A stretch of 64,000 nt of DNA from contig NZ_OY769915.1 in assembly GCF_963669205.1 (NCBI RefSeq), forward strand, positions 6,218,501 to 6,282,500. The letters run 5' to 3'. How positions within the stretch are numbered: position 1 is the first letter of the stretch; every line of letters begins with the position of its first letter. Positions 46,468 through 54,631 of the stretch are shown here, piece by piece. The stretch comes from an uncultured Roseibium sp. Its GTDB lineage: Bacteria; Pseudomonadota; Alphaproteobacteria; Rhizobiales; Stappiaceae. The position numbers and the translations under genes were made by a program. The notes below the pieces were generated by a model that was not told the origin of the DNA, did not search any database, and saw nothing but the letters and a program-made list of their open reading frames with translations.

Positions 46468-46483
46468 TGATTCACGTGAAACA
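46468..46483. other. parS-like site 3, adjacent to mnmE stop
   Basis: TGATTCACGTGAAACA is identical to site 2, lies 49 bp from it, and ends one base before the last coding position of mnmE. It again contains GATTC. Confidence 0.85.
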
Positions 46484-47833
46484 TCACTTGCCGATACAGA
46501 AGTCCCGGAATATCACATCGAGGAGGTCATCTACATCGATCCGCCCGGTTATGCGGCCCAGCGCATCTGCCGCCCTGCGCAGGTCTTCTGCCCGCAACTC
46601 CGCGGGCAGATACGTTGCCTCAACAGCTGATGCCAGACCTTTCAAACATTCGGAAAGATAAGTCCGATGTCGCTCGCGCGTGGCCAAAGGCGCTTCGCCG
46701 AAGGAAATTGTTTCTTCTGCAAAACGTGTAAGGGCCTCAAACAACGGCCGTGTTCCCGCTTCATTTTGATCCGAGCAAGAGATTTGCTTGATTGTTCCGG
46801 AAGAGTCTTGTTTCGGAGGAGTCTCAAGATCGGCCTTGGTATGAACGATCCAATATGGAACGTGGTCGCGCAAGTCTGCACTCAGTCCTGCCGCGGGATC
46901 GTTCTGCGATACACCTCCCGGTTCCACCGCCCACAGGATGAGATCAGCATCGTGAGCCCGCGCCTTCGCACGCCGGATGCCCTCCTTTTCGATCAACCCG
47001 TCCGTGTCACGAATTCCTGCCGTATCGACTAGCGTCAGCGGATATCCGTTCAGGTCCAGGTGGACCTCGATTACATCCCTCGTTGTTCCGGCTTCTTCCG
47101 TGACAATCGCCACATCCCGGCCCGCAATCGCGTTCAGCAAACTGGATTTGCCGGCATTCGGCGCCCCCATCAGAACCACCTGGAGACCCGATCGCAGTCG
47201 TTCGCCACTGCGGGATCTTTGCATATGCACTGAAATCTCGTCATGCAGCATTGATGCTTCAGACCACACGTCATCCGCCACACTGCCTGGCACATCCTCC
47301 TCATCCGCAAAATCGAAGTCGGCTTCGATCATGGCGCGCATGTGAATGAGACGCCTGCGCCAGTCCTCGTAGAGGCTGCCCAGCGCACCACCCATCTGCC
47401 GGACGGCCTGCTTCCTCTGTATCTCCGTTTCAGCGGCGATCAGGTCGGCCAGGCCTTCGACTTCTGTCAGGTCCATGCGGCCATGGTCAAATGCTCGCCT
47501 TGTGAACTCTCCGGGCTCCGCAGGACGCGCGTTCTCGAACCGTCCGAGGATTTCAAGAAGCCGCCCGACGACCGCGCGACCGCCATGGCAGTGCAGTTCG
47601 GCGACATCTTCACCGGTGAAACTCCGCGGCGCTTTGAAAAAGAGAACCAGCCCTTCGTCCACGGTCTCTCCGTTTTCAGGATCAGTCAGTCTGGACAGGA
47701 CAGCCTTGCGCTCGGACGGGACGCGCGTACAGACAGCTGTCACGATGTCCTTCGTCCGGGGGCCTGAAACACGGATAACCGCAACGCCTGAGGGGACTGC
47801 GCCACTGGAAAGCGCGAAGATTGTTGGTGCCAT
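46484..47833 (-). CDS. mnmE: tRNA modification GTPase MnmE
   Basis: This 449-residue protein has an N-terminal formyl-THF-binding domain (TIFALSSGAVPSGVAVIRVS, then FTGEDVAELHCHGG), a helical domain and an inserted G domain with GAPNAGKSSLLNAIAG near residue 226 and VDTAGIRD. It ends in the conserved CIGK motif (FRDFCIGK), whose cysteine is needed for tRNA modification. It partners MnmG. ATG at 47833 with GGAAAG upstream is chosen over a longer frame that would run through two parS-like sites. Confidence 0.96.
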   Translation of the reverse strand: MAPTIFALSSGAVPSGVAVIRVSGPRTKDIVTAVCTRVPSERKAVLSRLTDPENGETVDEGLVLFFKAPRSFTGEDVAELHCHGGRAVVGRLLEILGRFENARPAEPGEFTRRAFDHGRMDLTEVEGLADLIAAETEIQRKQAVRQMGGALGSLYEDWRRRLIHMRAMIEADFDFADEEDVPGSVADDVWSEASMLHDEISVHMQRSRSGERLRSGLQVVLMGAPNAGKSSLLNAIAGRDVAIVTEEAGTTRDVIEVHLDLNGYPLTLVDTAGIRDTDGLIEKEGIRRAKARAHDADLILWAVEPGGVSQNDPAAGLSADLRDHVPYWIVHTKADLETPPKQDSSGTIKQISCSDQNEAGTRPLFEALTRFAEETISFGEAPLATRERHRTYLSECLKGLASAVEATYLPAELRAEDLRRAADALGRITGRIDVDDLLDVIFRDFCIGK

Positions 47834-47991
47834 AAGTTCTTTCCATCCAGCTGTCACAAACCAGGATGAGCCCGGGTGAAACAGCGAGTGCGCCTCTTTA
47901 GCAAACCGGATTTCAGACGGAAAGTGATTTGGACAGGCATCCTTCATTTCGAAGGAAGCAGAACATTCACCTACCCCTTTCCGCAAGCGAT

Positions 47992-48007
47992 GGATTCACG
48001 TGAAACA
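47992..48007. other. parS-like site 4, mnmE upstream gap
   Basis: GGATTCACGTGAAACA matches the consensus at 14 of 16 bases and contains GATTC in the left half. It is 26 bp (centre to centre) from site 5. Confidence 0.78.
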
Positions 48008-48017
48008 CCCGTGCTCC

Positions 48018-48033
48018 TGTTTCACGTGAATCA
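48018..48033. other. parS-like site 5, mnmE upstream gap
   Basis: TGTTTCACGTGAATCA is the exact reverse complement of sites 2 and 3. It contains GAATC in the right half. Confidence 0.85.
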
Positions 48034-48128
48034 GCTCGGCCCGTCAAAATCCGGATGCTCGTGGTTGGGAACGTCCGCCAAGCATTGGGAGATTCGGTCA
48101 GTTCGGGACCGAATCAAATACAGCAACC

Positions 48129-48144
48129 CGATTCACGTGAAACA
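48129..48144. other. parS-like site 6, mnmE upstream gap
   Basis: CGATTCACGTGAAACA matches the consensus at 14 of 16 bases and contains GATTC in the left half. Confidence 0.78.
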
Positions 48145-48169
48145 CCACGTGCCAGCCTTGTCGCAACGA

Positions 48170-48185
48170 TGTTTCACGTGAATCT
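48170..48185. other. parS-like site 7, overlapping the acetyltransferase stop
   Basis: TGTTTCACGTGAATCT matches at 14 of 16 bases and contains GAATC in the right half. It overlaps the last two bases of the neighbouring gene's stop codon region. The 350-bp gap 47834-48183 otherwise shows no feature. Confidence 0.75.
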
Positions 48186-48768
48186 ATCGAACATCATCTC
48201 TGGCTTGCGCCAGCCAGTCCGCCTTCGCCAGCCGGTAGAGAACGTGCGGTGCGACCGGATGGTCTGGCGGCAAGGACGGATGGAGAAAATCCCCATCAGG
48301 GTCACGGCGCATGCCGATACGTTGCATAACCCTCTGGGACGGTTCGTTTGCAGGGATCGTGAAGGCAACGATTTCGACCAGCGCAACAGTTTCAAAACCG
48401 AATCGAAGCCATGCATTCGCCGCTTCGCTCGCAAAGCCCTTACCCCAGGACGACTGCTTCAAACGCCAACCGATCTCGACACACGGTTCGAACGGAAGCG
48501 GTGCCGCGTAGCTGGGGGTGTTCAAACCGACGAAGCCCAGGAACTCACCCGTCGACTTGACCTCAACGGGAGCCATGCAGAACCCGTCCGTTTCCTGCTT
48601 CTCGATACACCTGGACATGAGATCACGGCTTTTCTCCCGCGTCATCACATCGGGAAAATACCGCATCACGACGGGATCGGCGCAGATCTCCGCAAACGGG
48701 TCTAGGTCCTTGTCCTGCCAGGTACGAAGATACAGGCGTTCCGTTTCCATGAGGATGTTCTCAGGCAT
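48184..48768 (-). CDS. GNAT family N-acetyltransferase (RimJ/RimL-like)
   Basis: This 194-residue acetyltransferase begins METERLYLRTWQDKDLDPFA, has FLGFVGLN, CVEIGWRLKQSSWGKGFASE (acetyl-CoA-binding region, with the Q/RxxGxG/A loop seen as SSWGKGFA) and IVAFTIPANEPSQRVMQRIG. These are typical of the RimJ/RimL subgroup that acetylates protein N-termini or small molecules. The substrate is unknown. It lies between the parS cluster and rho on the same strand as both. Confidence 0.87.
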   Translation of the reverse strand: MPENILMETERLYLRTWQDKDLDPFAEICADPVVMRYFPDVMTREKSRDLMSRCIEKQETDGFCMAPVEVKSTGEFLGFVGLNTPSYAAPLPFEPCVEIGWRLKQSSWGKGFASEAANAWLRFGFETVALVEIVAFTIPANEPSQRVMQRIGMRRDPDGDFLHPSLPPDHPVAPHVLYRLAKADWLAQARDDVR

Positions 48769-48819
48769 CAGATCGGCTCCGATTCAAAACCCGTCGGTTC
48801 GTCGCGAAAGTCTTAACAA

Positions 48820-48851
48820 AAAGTAAAGGCGCGAACTGCGGTTCGCGCCTT
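48820..48851 (-). terminator. Rho-independent terminator after rho
   Basis: AAGGCGCGAAC pairs perfectly with GTTCGCGCCTT around a four-base loop and is followed on the minus strand by TACTTTTTG. It lies 25 bp past the rho stop codon. Confidence 0.85.
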
Positions 48852-48876
48852 CTGTAAGAGCAGTGATCCGGCCGGA

Positions 48877-50142
48877 TCACGTGTTCATACTGTCAAAGAA
48901 CTCGTCGTTGGACTTTGTTTGCTTCAGCTTGTCGAGAAGGAATTCGATCGCGTCGACGGTTCCCATCGGGTTGAGAATACGGCGGAGAACAAATGTCTTC
49001 TTGAGACGCTCGTGCGGAACAAGCAGCTCTTCCTTCCGTGTTCCCGAACGCTGGATATCGATGGACGGGTAAACGCGCTTGTCGGAGATCTTGCGATCGA
49101 GGATGATTTCGGAGTTACCCGTACCCTTGAATTCCTCGAAGATAACTTCGTCCATGCGGCTGCCCGTATCGATCAGCGCCGTCGCAATAATCGTGAGCGA
49201 TCCGCCCTCTTCGATATTACGCGCTGCGCCGAAGAAGCGTTTCGGCCGTTGCAGGGCATTTGCATCGACACCACCTGTGAGCACCTTACCGGAGGACGGC
49301 ACAACGGTGTTGTAGGCACGGCCGAGGCGCGTTATCGAGTCAAGCAGGATCACCACGTCGCGGCCGTGCTCGGTCAGACGTTTTGCTTTCTCGATGACCA
49401 TTTCGGCCACCTGGACGTGACGCGACGCCGGCTCGTCGAATGTGGACGAGACCACTTCGCCGTTCACCGTCCGCTGCATGTCCGTCACTTCTTCCGGCCG
49501 CTCATCAATGAGAAGAACGATCAGATAGCACTCCGGATGATTGTTCGTGATCGACTTGGCGATGTTCTGAAGAAAGACGGTCTTACCGGTTCTTGGCGGA
49601 GCCGTGATAAGCGCACGCTGGCCCTTGCCGAGAGGTGCCACGAGATCGATCACCCGCGAAGACAGATCCTTGATCGTCGGATCTTCAATCTCCATCCGGA
49701 AACGTTCATCGGGATAAAGTGGCGTCAGGTTGTCGAAATGAACCTTGTGACGTGCCTTTTCCGGATCTTCGAAATTGATCGTATTGACCTTGAGGAGAGC
49801 GAAATAGCGTTCGCCTTCCTTCGGGCTCCGGATCTGGCCCTCGACGGTGTCACCCGTGCGCAGCGAAAACCGCCTTATCTGAGAGGGTGAAACATAAATG
49901 TCATCCGGGCCCGGCAGGTAGTTTGCATCGGGAGAACGCAAAAAGCCGAAGCCGTCCTGAAGGACTTCAACGACACCTTCGCCGATAATCTCGACATCCT
50001 GGGCAGCCAGATTTTTCAAAATGGCGAACATCAGCTCCTGCTTGCGCATGGTGCTGGCGTTTTCGACTTCAAGCTCTTCAGCAAATTGCAGCAGCTCGGT
50101 CGGTGTTTTTTCTTTTAGATCTTTGAGTTTCATTTCCCGCAT
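48877..50142 (-). CDS. rho: Transcription termination factor Rho
   Basis: The 421-residue Rho has an N-terminal helical domain (LKEKTPTELLQFAEELEVEN), a cold-shock RNA-binding domain (GFGFLRSPDANYLPGPDDIY) and a RecA-type ATPase with PPRTGKTVFLQNIAK and VILLDSITRLGRAYN. The C-terminal part has the Q/R-loop region GSLTIIATALIDTGSRMDE. The start is uncertain by three codons, because a second ATG lies at 50133. The 282-bp leader contains the hemJ terminator and no convincing leader peptide. Confidence 0.97.
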   Translation of the reverse strand: MREMKLKDLKEKTPTELLQFAEELEVENASTMRKQELMFAILKNLAAQDVEIIGEGVVEVLQDGFGFLRSPDANYLPGPDDIYVSPSQIRRFSLRTGDTVEGQIRSPKEGERYFALLKVNTINFEDPEKARHKVHFDNLTPLYPDERFRMEIEDPTIKDLSSRVIDLVAPLGKGQRALITAPPRTGKTVFLQNIAKSITNNHPECYLIVLLIDERPEEVTDMQRTVNGEVVSSTFDEPASRHVQVAEMVIEKAKRLTEHGRDVVILLDSITRLGRAYNTVVPSSGKVLTGGVDANALQRPKRFFGAARNIEEGGSLTIIATALIDTGSRMDEVIFEEFKGTGNSEIILDRKISDKRVYPSIDIQRSGTRKEELLVPHERLKKTFVLRRILNPMGTVDAIEFLLDKLKQTKSNDEFFDSMNT

Positions 50143-50380
50143 CGAGTTGGGGTCTGTGTTGTTATAGGGATGTTATTTGGAAGGCATTCTGTGCCGGAGA
50201 TGATGGGTCGGCCAGAAGGTATCTGAGAGACGTTTTGATGTGTCCAGATTGTTCGGCGAGACGTTACAAGTCGAAACTGCAGACGCCGATTTGAAGTGGC
50301 GCGAAGATAATGTGTTTTTTACCGAATCGCAAGCCCGGAAATCTGCCGGTTTTTCAGGCTTGGCAAAGTACCTGTCACCC

Positions 50381-50413
50381 AAAAAATGGGCAGCTGAATT
50401 CGGCCAGCTGCCC
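50381..50413 (-). terminator. Rho-independent terminator of hemJ
   Basis: GGGCAGCTG pairs with CAGCTGCCC around an eight-base loop, followed on the minus strand by ATTTTTT. It lies 12 bp past the hemJ stop. Confidence 0.88.
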
Positions 50414-50424
50414 TGCTGAGGGTC

Positions 50425-50853
50425 TTAGAAGGGTTTTACGATCACCAGTATGACGATGCCAATCATCAGAACGGTCGGAACTTCGTTCAAGATCCGGTAG
50501 AATCGTGGGGTTCTTGTGTTCTTGTCGGCCGCAAACGTCTTGACGCAGCGGCTGAGGTATCCGTGTGCACCCGACATGATCAGAACAAGCGTGAACTTCG
50601 CATGGAACCAGCCATCCTGCCAGGCTGAGATTTCATAGGCGGCCCAGAGCCCGAATATCCAGGCTGCAATCATCGACGGATTGATGATCGCCTTCAGAAG
50701 GCGCCGCTCCATCACCTTGAACGTTTCGGACTGGACCGAACCGACTTCCGCCTCCGCGTGATAGACGAACAGCCGCGGCAGATACAGCATGCCCGCCATC
50801 CACGCGATGATCGAAATGACATGGAGCGACTTGACCCACAAGAACAGATCCAT
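50425..50853 (-). CDS. hemJ: Protoporphyrinogen IX oxidase HemJ
   Basis: The 142-residue protein has four membrane helices and HemJ features: WVKSLHVISIIAWMAGMLYL with a heme-ligand-type histidine at the start, PRLFVYHAEAE, and RILNEVPTVLMIGIVILVIVK at the end. It oxidises protoporphyrinogen IX to protoporphyrin IX. It lies three bases after hemE, another heme-pathway gene, so the two form an operon reading away from the presumed origin. Confidence 0.93.
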   Translation of the reverse strand: MDLFLWVKSLHVISIIAWMAGMLYLPRLFVYHAEAEVGSVQSETFKVMERRLLKAIINPSMIAAWIFGLWAAYEISAWQDGWFHAKFTLVLIMSGAHGYLSRCVKTFAADKNTRTPRFYRILNEVPTVLMIGIVILVIVKPF

Positions 50854-50856
50854 GAT

Positions 50857-51885
50857 TCAGCCCTTCCGCACCTGCTCGACCATCTTCGCAACATTTTCCG
50901 GATCAGCATCCGGGGTCACACCGTGGCCGAGATTGAAGATCAGCGGTCCCTGGTTGAATGTCTGAAGAATATGCGCGATGCCCTCTTCAAGAGCCCGCCC
51001 GCCGGCAACAAGCCGCATCGGATCGAGATTTCCCTGGATGGGAAGTTTCCGCTGAATTTCCAGCGCCAGTCGATCCGGAGCCGTCCAGTCGAAACCGATT
51101 GCGTCCACGCCCGTGCCTTCAACGAAGGACAAGACCCGGGCCGAGGAAGCTTTGGGAAATCCGATGATCTTCGCATCCGGCCGCTGAGCGCGGACACCTT
51201 CGACAATCCGTCTCGTCGGCTCGATCGACCAGCGCTTGAAACCGGCCTCGTCCAGAACGCCCGCCCAGGTGTCGAAAATCTGCACGGCATCCGCGCCCGC
51301 ATCTAGCTGCCGCACCAGGTACCGGATCGAAGCGGTAACCAGTTGATCGACAAAACGCTGCATCAGCTCCGGATCGCGATAGGCACCGACACGGGCGGCA
51401 ATCTGATCCTGTGTGGTATGGCCGGCCACCGAATAGCACGCAACGGTCCAGGGAGCGCCGCAGAAGCCCAGGAGAGTGGTTTCCGCAGGAAGCTCCGCCC
51501 GAAGCCGGCTGACCGTCTCTATGACCGGTTTTAGATGATCCTCGGCGCGTTCCTGTTCGAGACGATCTACGAGATCGGATGAAAGCGGTTCCAGGACAGG
51601 ACCGCGTCCTTCCTCAAAACGAACCGGATAGCCGATCGCGTCAGGCAGGACGAAAATGTCCGAAAACAGAATGCTTGCATCAAAACCATAGCGGCGGATC
51701 GGCTGGAGTGTGACCTCTGTTGCCAGGTCCGGGGAATAGCAGAAATCCAGAAAGTTCCGCGCCTTGGCTCTGACCTCACGATACTCGGGAAGATAACGTC
51801 CGGCCTGACGCATCATCCATATGGGAGGAGGCCAGATCTTTTCTCCTGAGAGAACCCGCATTACGGCTCTGTCTCGAGACTTCAT
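50857..51885 (-). CDS. hemE: Uroporphyrinogen decarboxylase
   Basis: The 342-residue enzyme has the signature RQAGRYLPEYREVRAKA near residue 25, FSDIFVLPDAIGYPV, and GFCGAPWTVACYSVAGHTTQ. It converts uroporphyrinogen III to coproporphyrinogen III. ATG at 51885 with AAGGTG upstream is preferred to a longer frame reaching 51906. In many alphaproteobacteria, including Caulobacter, hemE is the direct neighbour of the replication origin, and here it borders an AT-rich gap with origin-like motifs. Confidence 0.97.
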   Translation of the reverse strand: MKSRDRAVMRVLSGEKIWPPPIWMMRQAGRYLPEYREVRAKARNFLDFCYSPDLATEVTLQPIRRYGFDASILFSDIFVLPDAIGYPVRFEEGRGPVLEPLSSDLVDRLEQERAEDHLKPVIETVSRLRAELPAETTLLGFCGAPWTVACYSVAGHTTQDQIAARVGAYRDPELMQRFVDQLVTASIRYLVRQLDAGADAVQIFDTWAGVLDEAGFKRWSIEPTRRIVEGVRAQRPDAKIIGFPKASSARVLSFVEGTGVDAIGFDWTAPDRLALEIQRKLPIQGNLDPMRLVAGGRALEEGIAHILQTFNQGPLIFNLGHGVTPDADPENVAKMVEQVRKG

Positions 51886-51976
51886 AAGGTTGCACCTTTC
51901 CCACAATTCGAACCAAACAAGATTCTATATTTGAATCTGTTTTTTCTTATTGCGAGTGGATTACCGGGATCAATTT

Positions 51977-51985
51977 CTATCCACA
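51977..51985 (+). promoter_or_regulatory. DnaA box in predicted origin
   Basis: CTATCCACA differs from the TTATCCACA consensus at one base. It is the best match in the gap. Confidence 0.6.
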
Positions 51986-52098
51986 ATGCATTTGCACAAA
52001 TTTCCGGGCGGGAAAATTTTCAGGACGGGGAAGCACAAATTGCTCCCCAGGAGTCGATAACCAGATTCATGGTTTACTTACAGATAGTTGGAAACGTA

Positions 52099-52114
52099 TT
52101 TACCTTTCGTTAAG
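52099..52114 (+). promoter_or_regulatory. CtrA-like box in predicted origin
   Basis: TTTA-N7-TTAA (TTTACCTTTCGTTAA) differs from the CtrA consensus TTAA-N7-TTAA at one position. In Caulobacter CtrA binding to such sites blocks initiation. Confidence 0.4.
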
Positions 52115-52207
52115 AAATTGGGCGCAAGTGGATAGTCTGTCGAAATGTCACAGATGAATTGTGAATCCACACCCATGCACAATCGTTTCGGATACAGTTT
52201 GCGCGCG

Positions 52208-52223
52208 TTAGAGATTTGTTAAC
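52208..52223 (+). promoter_or_regulatory. CtrA-like box in predicted origin
   Basis: TTAG-N7-TTAAC matches the full CtrA motif with one mismatch and overlaps the palindrome at 52214-52227. It lies about 90 bp before the ppsR start. Confidence 0.45.
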
Positions 52224-52311
52224 AAATATTGATGATCGGGCATAAACTTCGTACACCCCACCCGGGCACCGAGAAGACTCCCAATCCGTCAACAGCCCTG
52301 GGGATGATACC

Positions 52312-53160
52312 GTGAACAAGTCGCGTCACTACTTTCACCTGCATCTTGTGTCCGACTCGACCGGTGAAACGCTGATGACCGTGGCGCGTGCCGCGACCGT
52401 TCAATACGAGAATGTTCAGGAAATCGAACATGTCTATCCTCTGGTTCGCTCGTCCAAGCAGTTGGAAAGGGTGATTTCGGAGATCGAGAACGCACCGGGG
52501 ATCGTCCTCTACACGCTTGTAGACGATGAGATAGCAAAGCGCCTGGAACAGAAATGCCGGGAGCTCGGCCTGCCCTTCGTCAACATCCTCGATCCCGTTT
52601 TTGCCGTGTTCCAGTCTTATCTGAATGTCACGCAGACACACCGCGTTGGCGGACAGCACGAACTTGATGCGGAATATTTCCGCCGGATGGAAGCGCTCAA
52701 CTACACGATGATGCACGATGACGGTCAGGTCTGGGACGACCTTGATTCCGCCGATATCGTTCTCATCGGTATTTCAAGGACATCGAAGACACCGACGTGC
52801 ATATATCTTGCCAACCGGGGCATCAAGGCGGCCAATGTGCCTCTGGTGCCGGGTATCCCGTTGCCGGATCATGTCAAGTCATTGAAAGGTCCGATGATCG
52901 TGGGGCTCATCGCATCTGTCGAACGTATCCAGCAGATACGTCGAAACCGGGTTCTTTCTTTGAATTCAGACGGTTACAATGATACCTATGTCGATCGGAA
53001 GGAAATTTCGCAGGAAATCAACATGACACGCCGGCTCTGTTCCGAAAACGAGTGGCCGCTGATCGATGTCACGCGACGGTCGGTGGAGGAAACGGCAGCC
53101 GAAATCATGACACTTTTCAAGGGCTTCAAGTCGGAAACGGACACCTCGGCCGGGTCCTGA
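52312..53160 (+). CDS. ppsR: Pyruvate, phosphate dikinase/PEP synthase regulatory protein
   Basis: This 282-residue bifunctional kinase/phosphorylase (DUF299) has FHLHLVSDSTGETLMTVARA at the N-terminus, the P-loop-like GISRTSKTPTCIYLANRG near residue 150 and VPLVPGIPLPDHV. It phosphorylates and dephosphorylates the dikinase using ADP and Pi. It starts at GTG 52312. It is the first gene on the right side of the predicted origin, a position seen in many alphaproteobacteria. Confidence 0.94.
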   Translation: MNKSRHYFHLHLVSDSTGETLMTVARAATVQYENVQEIEHVYPLVRSSKQLERVISEIENAPGIVLYTLVDDEIAKRLEQKCRELGLPFVNILDPVFAVFQSYLNVTQTHRVGGQHELDAEYFRRMEALNYTMMHDDGQVWDDLDSADIVLIGISRTSKTPTCIYLANRGIKAANVPLVPGIPLPDHVKSLKGPMIVGLIASVERIQQIRRNRVLSLNSDGYNDTYVDRKEISQEINMTRRLCSENEWPLIDVTRRSVEETAAEIMTLFKGFKSETDTSAGS

Positions 53161-53192
53161 GCCATCTGATGCACGGATAGGAATGAGACAAC

Positions 53193-53786
53193 ATGGCACT
53201 TGTACTTGCCAGCGGGAGCAGGATTCGCGCCGAATTGATGAAAAACGCGGGTCTGAATTTTGAAACCGACCCCTCGGATGTCGACGAAAGAGCCGTGGAA
53301 CAACCGCTTCTGGAGGCGAACTTTCCGCCGGAAGACCTCGCGAGCGTTCTGGCCGAGGCGAAGGCCAACGATGTCAGCGGGCGAAGACCTTCGGATCTCG
53401 TGGTCGGCGCCGATCAGATCCTTGCATTCGAAGGCGAACGGCGCACCAAACCTGAAGACATGGAAGCCGCGCGCCGCCAGCTGCTGGCGTTTTCCGGCAA
53501 GGTCCATGAGCTCCATTCGTCCGTCGTGATTTCGCGCAACGGCGAAGCGATCTGGCGCAACGTTTCGACGGCACGGCTGAAAATGCGTGCGCTGAGCCCT
53601 GCCTATGTCGGCCACTACCTGGCGAATGCCGGGGAAAGCGTACTTTCGAGCGTCGGCGCCTATCAGCTGGAAGGCCTGGGTGTGCAGCTCTTCGAAAAGA
53701 TCGATGGCGACTATTTCACGATCCTGGGCCTGCCCATGCTGCCGCTGTTGGCGGAGTTGCGTACACTCGGGGTCATTGAAACATGA
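53193..53786 (+). CDS. maf: Maf-like nucleoside triphosphate pyrophosphatase
   Basis: The 197-residue Maf-fold protein begins LVLASGSRIRAELMKNAGL (the family S-x-R-R motif reads SGSRIR here). It has VVGADQILAFEG, the SSVVISRNGE region and SVGAYQLEGLGVQLFEKIDG. Maf proteins hydrolyse non-canonical or house-cleaning nucleotides. It overlaps aroE by four bases, so the two are translated together. Confidence 0.92.
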   Translation: MALVLASGSRIRAELMKNAGLNFETDPSDVDERAVEQPLLEANFPPEDLASVLAEAKANDVSGRRPSDLVVGADQILAFEGERRTKPEDMEAARRQLLAFSGKVHELHSSVVISRNGEAIWRNVSTARLKMRALSPAYVGHYLANAGESVLSSVGAYQLEGLGVQLFEKIDGDYFTILGLPMLPLLAELRTLGVIET

Positions 53787-54631
53787 GCGGCGTTATGAGA
53801 AAGGCCGCCATAACAGGCCATCCTGTGTCGCACTCAAGATCGCCGCTGATACATGGATACTGGCTCAGGAAGCACGGGATTGAAGGCGAGTACGGACGTT
53901 TGGATGTTCCGCCGGAGAATGCCGAGCGTTTTTATGGAAATTTCGCCGATGCCGGGTTGATCGGCGCCAATGTCACGGTTCCGTTCAAGGAAATTGCGGC
54001 AAGGGCATGCGATTGGCTCGATGATGCAGCGCGGGCGATGGGTGCGGCAAACACGCTTTGGCTGGACGAGACAGGCAGGCTGTGCGGGGCCAATACCGAC
54101 GGGTTGGGTTTTCTCGGCAACCTCGACCAGCTTGCTCCGAATTGGGATGAAACACCGGGAACCGCCGTCGTTCTCGGCGCCGGCGGAGCGGCCCGCGCGA
54201 TCGTCTGGGCGCTGCTCTCGCGAAACTTCACAGCAGTGCATATCGTCAACCGGACCAGGGAGAAAGCGGAGAAAATCGTCGAGGAATTTGGGGCCGGAAC
54301 GATAGCTCATGGCTGGGACAACCTGGGGGCAACGCTTGCACAAGCGGATGTACTGGTGAACACGACATCTCTGGGCATGACCGGAAAACCACCGCTGGAA
54401 ATCAACCTCGCAAACCTGCCGGCAAGCGCCCTCGTCAACGACATCGTCTATTCCCCGCTTGAGACCGATCTCCTGAAGCTGGCCGCCGCCAGGGGAAATC
54501 CGACGGTGGACGGCATCGGCATGCTGCTGCACCAGGCGGTGCCGGCTTTCGAGCGCTGGTTCGGCGAGCGTCCCGTTGTGACGGATGAACTCAGAACGCT
54601 CGCGCTGAAGGATCTGGGAGTGATCGGGTGA
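53783..54631 (+). CDS. aroE: Shikimate dehydrogenase
   Basis: The 282-residue enzyme has the substrate-binding GHPVSHSRSPLIHGYWL near residue 10, the catalytic lysine in NVTVPFKEIAAR, and the NADP-binding GAGGAARAIVWAL near residue 130 with NRTREKA. It reduces 3-dehydroshikimate to shikimate in aromatic amino-acid synthesis. It overlaps maf and coaE by four bases at each end, so maf-aroE-coaE is one operon. Confidence 0.96.
   Translation: MSGVMRKAAITGHPVSHSRSPLIHGYWLRKHGIEGEYGRLDVPPENAERFYGNFADAGLIGANVTVPFKEIAARACDWLDDAARAMGAANTLWLDETGRLCGANTDGLGFLGNLDQLAPNWDETPGTAVVLGAGGAARAIVWALLSRNFTAVHIVNRTREKAEKIVEEFGAGTIAHGWDNLGATLAQADVLVNTTSLGMTGKPPLEINLANLPASALVNDIVYSPLETDLLKLAAARGNPTVDGIGMLLHQAVPAFERWFGERPVVTDELRTLALKDLGVIG

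Larger units (their letters stand above)
51886..52311. other. Predicted chromosomal replication origin (oriC)
   Basis: This AT-rich 426-bp gap separates leftward hemE from rightward ppsR. Genes on each side read away from it for several kilobases. It contains a DnaA-box-like CTATCCACA (51977-51985), weaker 7-of-9 matches at 51897, 51955, 52127 and 52163, and six GANTC sites (51921, 51933, 52051, 52064, 52163, 52276). There are also two CtrA-like motifs and a perfect palindrome ATTTGTTAACAAAT (52214-52227). The position next to hemE and 4-8 kb from the parS cluster agrees with known alphaproteobacterial origins. No experiment or GC-skew calculation supports it here. Confidence 0.78.

Noticed and set aside
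48919..49890. Open frame of 323 codons opposite rho
   Set aside because: It is a shadow of rho with no recognisable domain.
50173..50382. Possible 69-codon leader peptide upstream of rho
   Set aside because: It overlaps the region just after the hemJ terminator, has no clear ribosome binding site and shows no regulatory hallmark.
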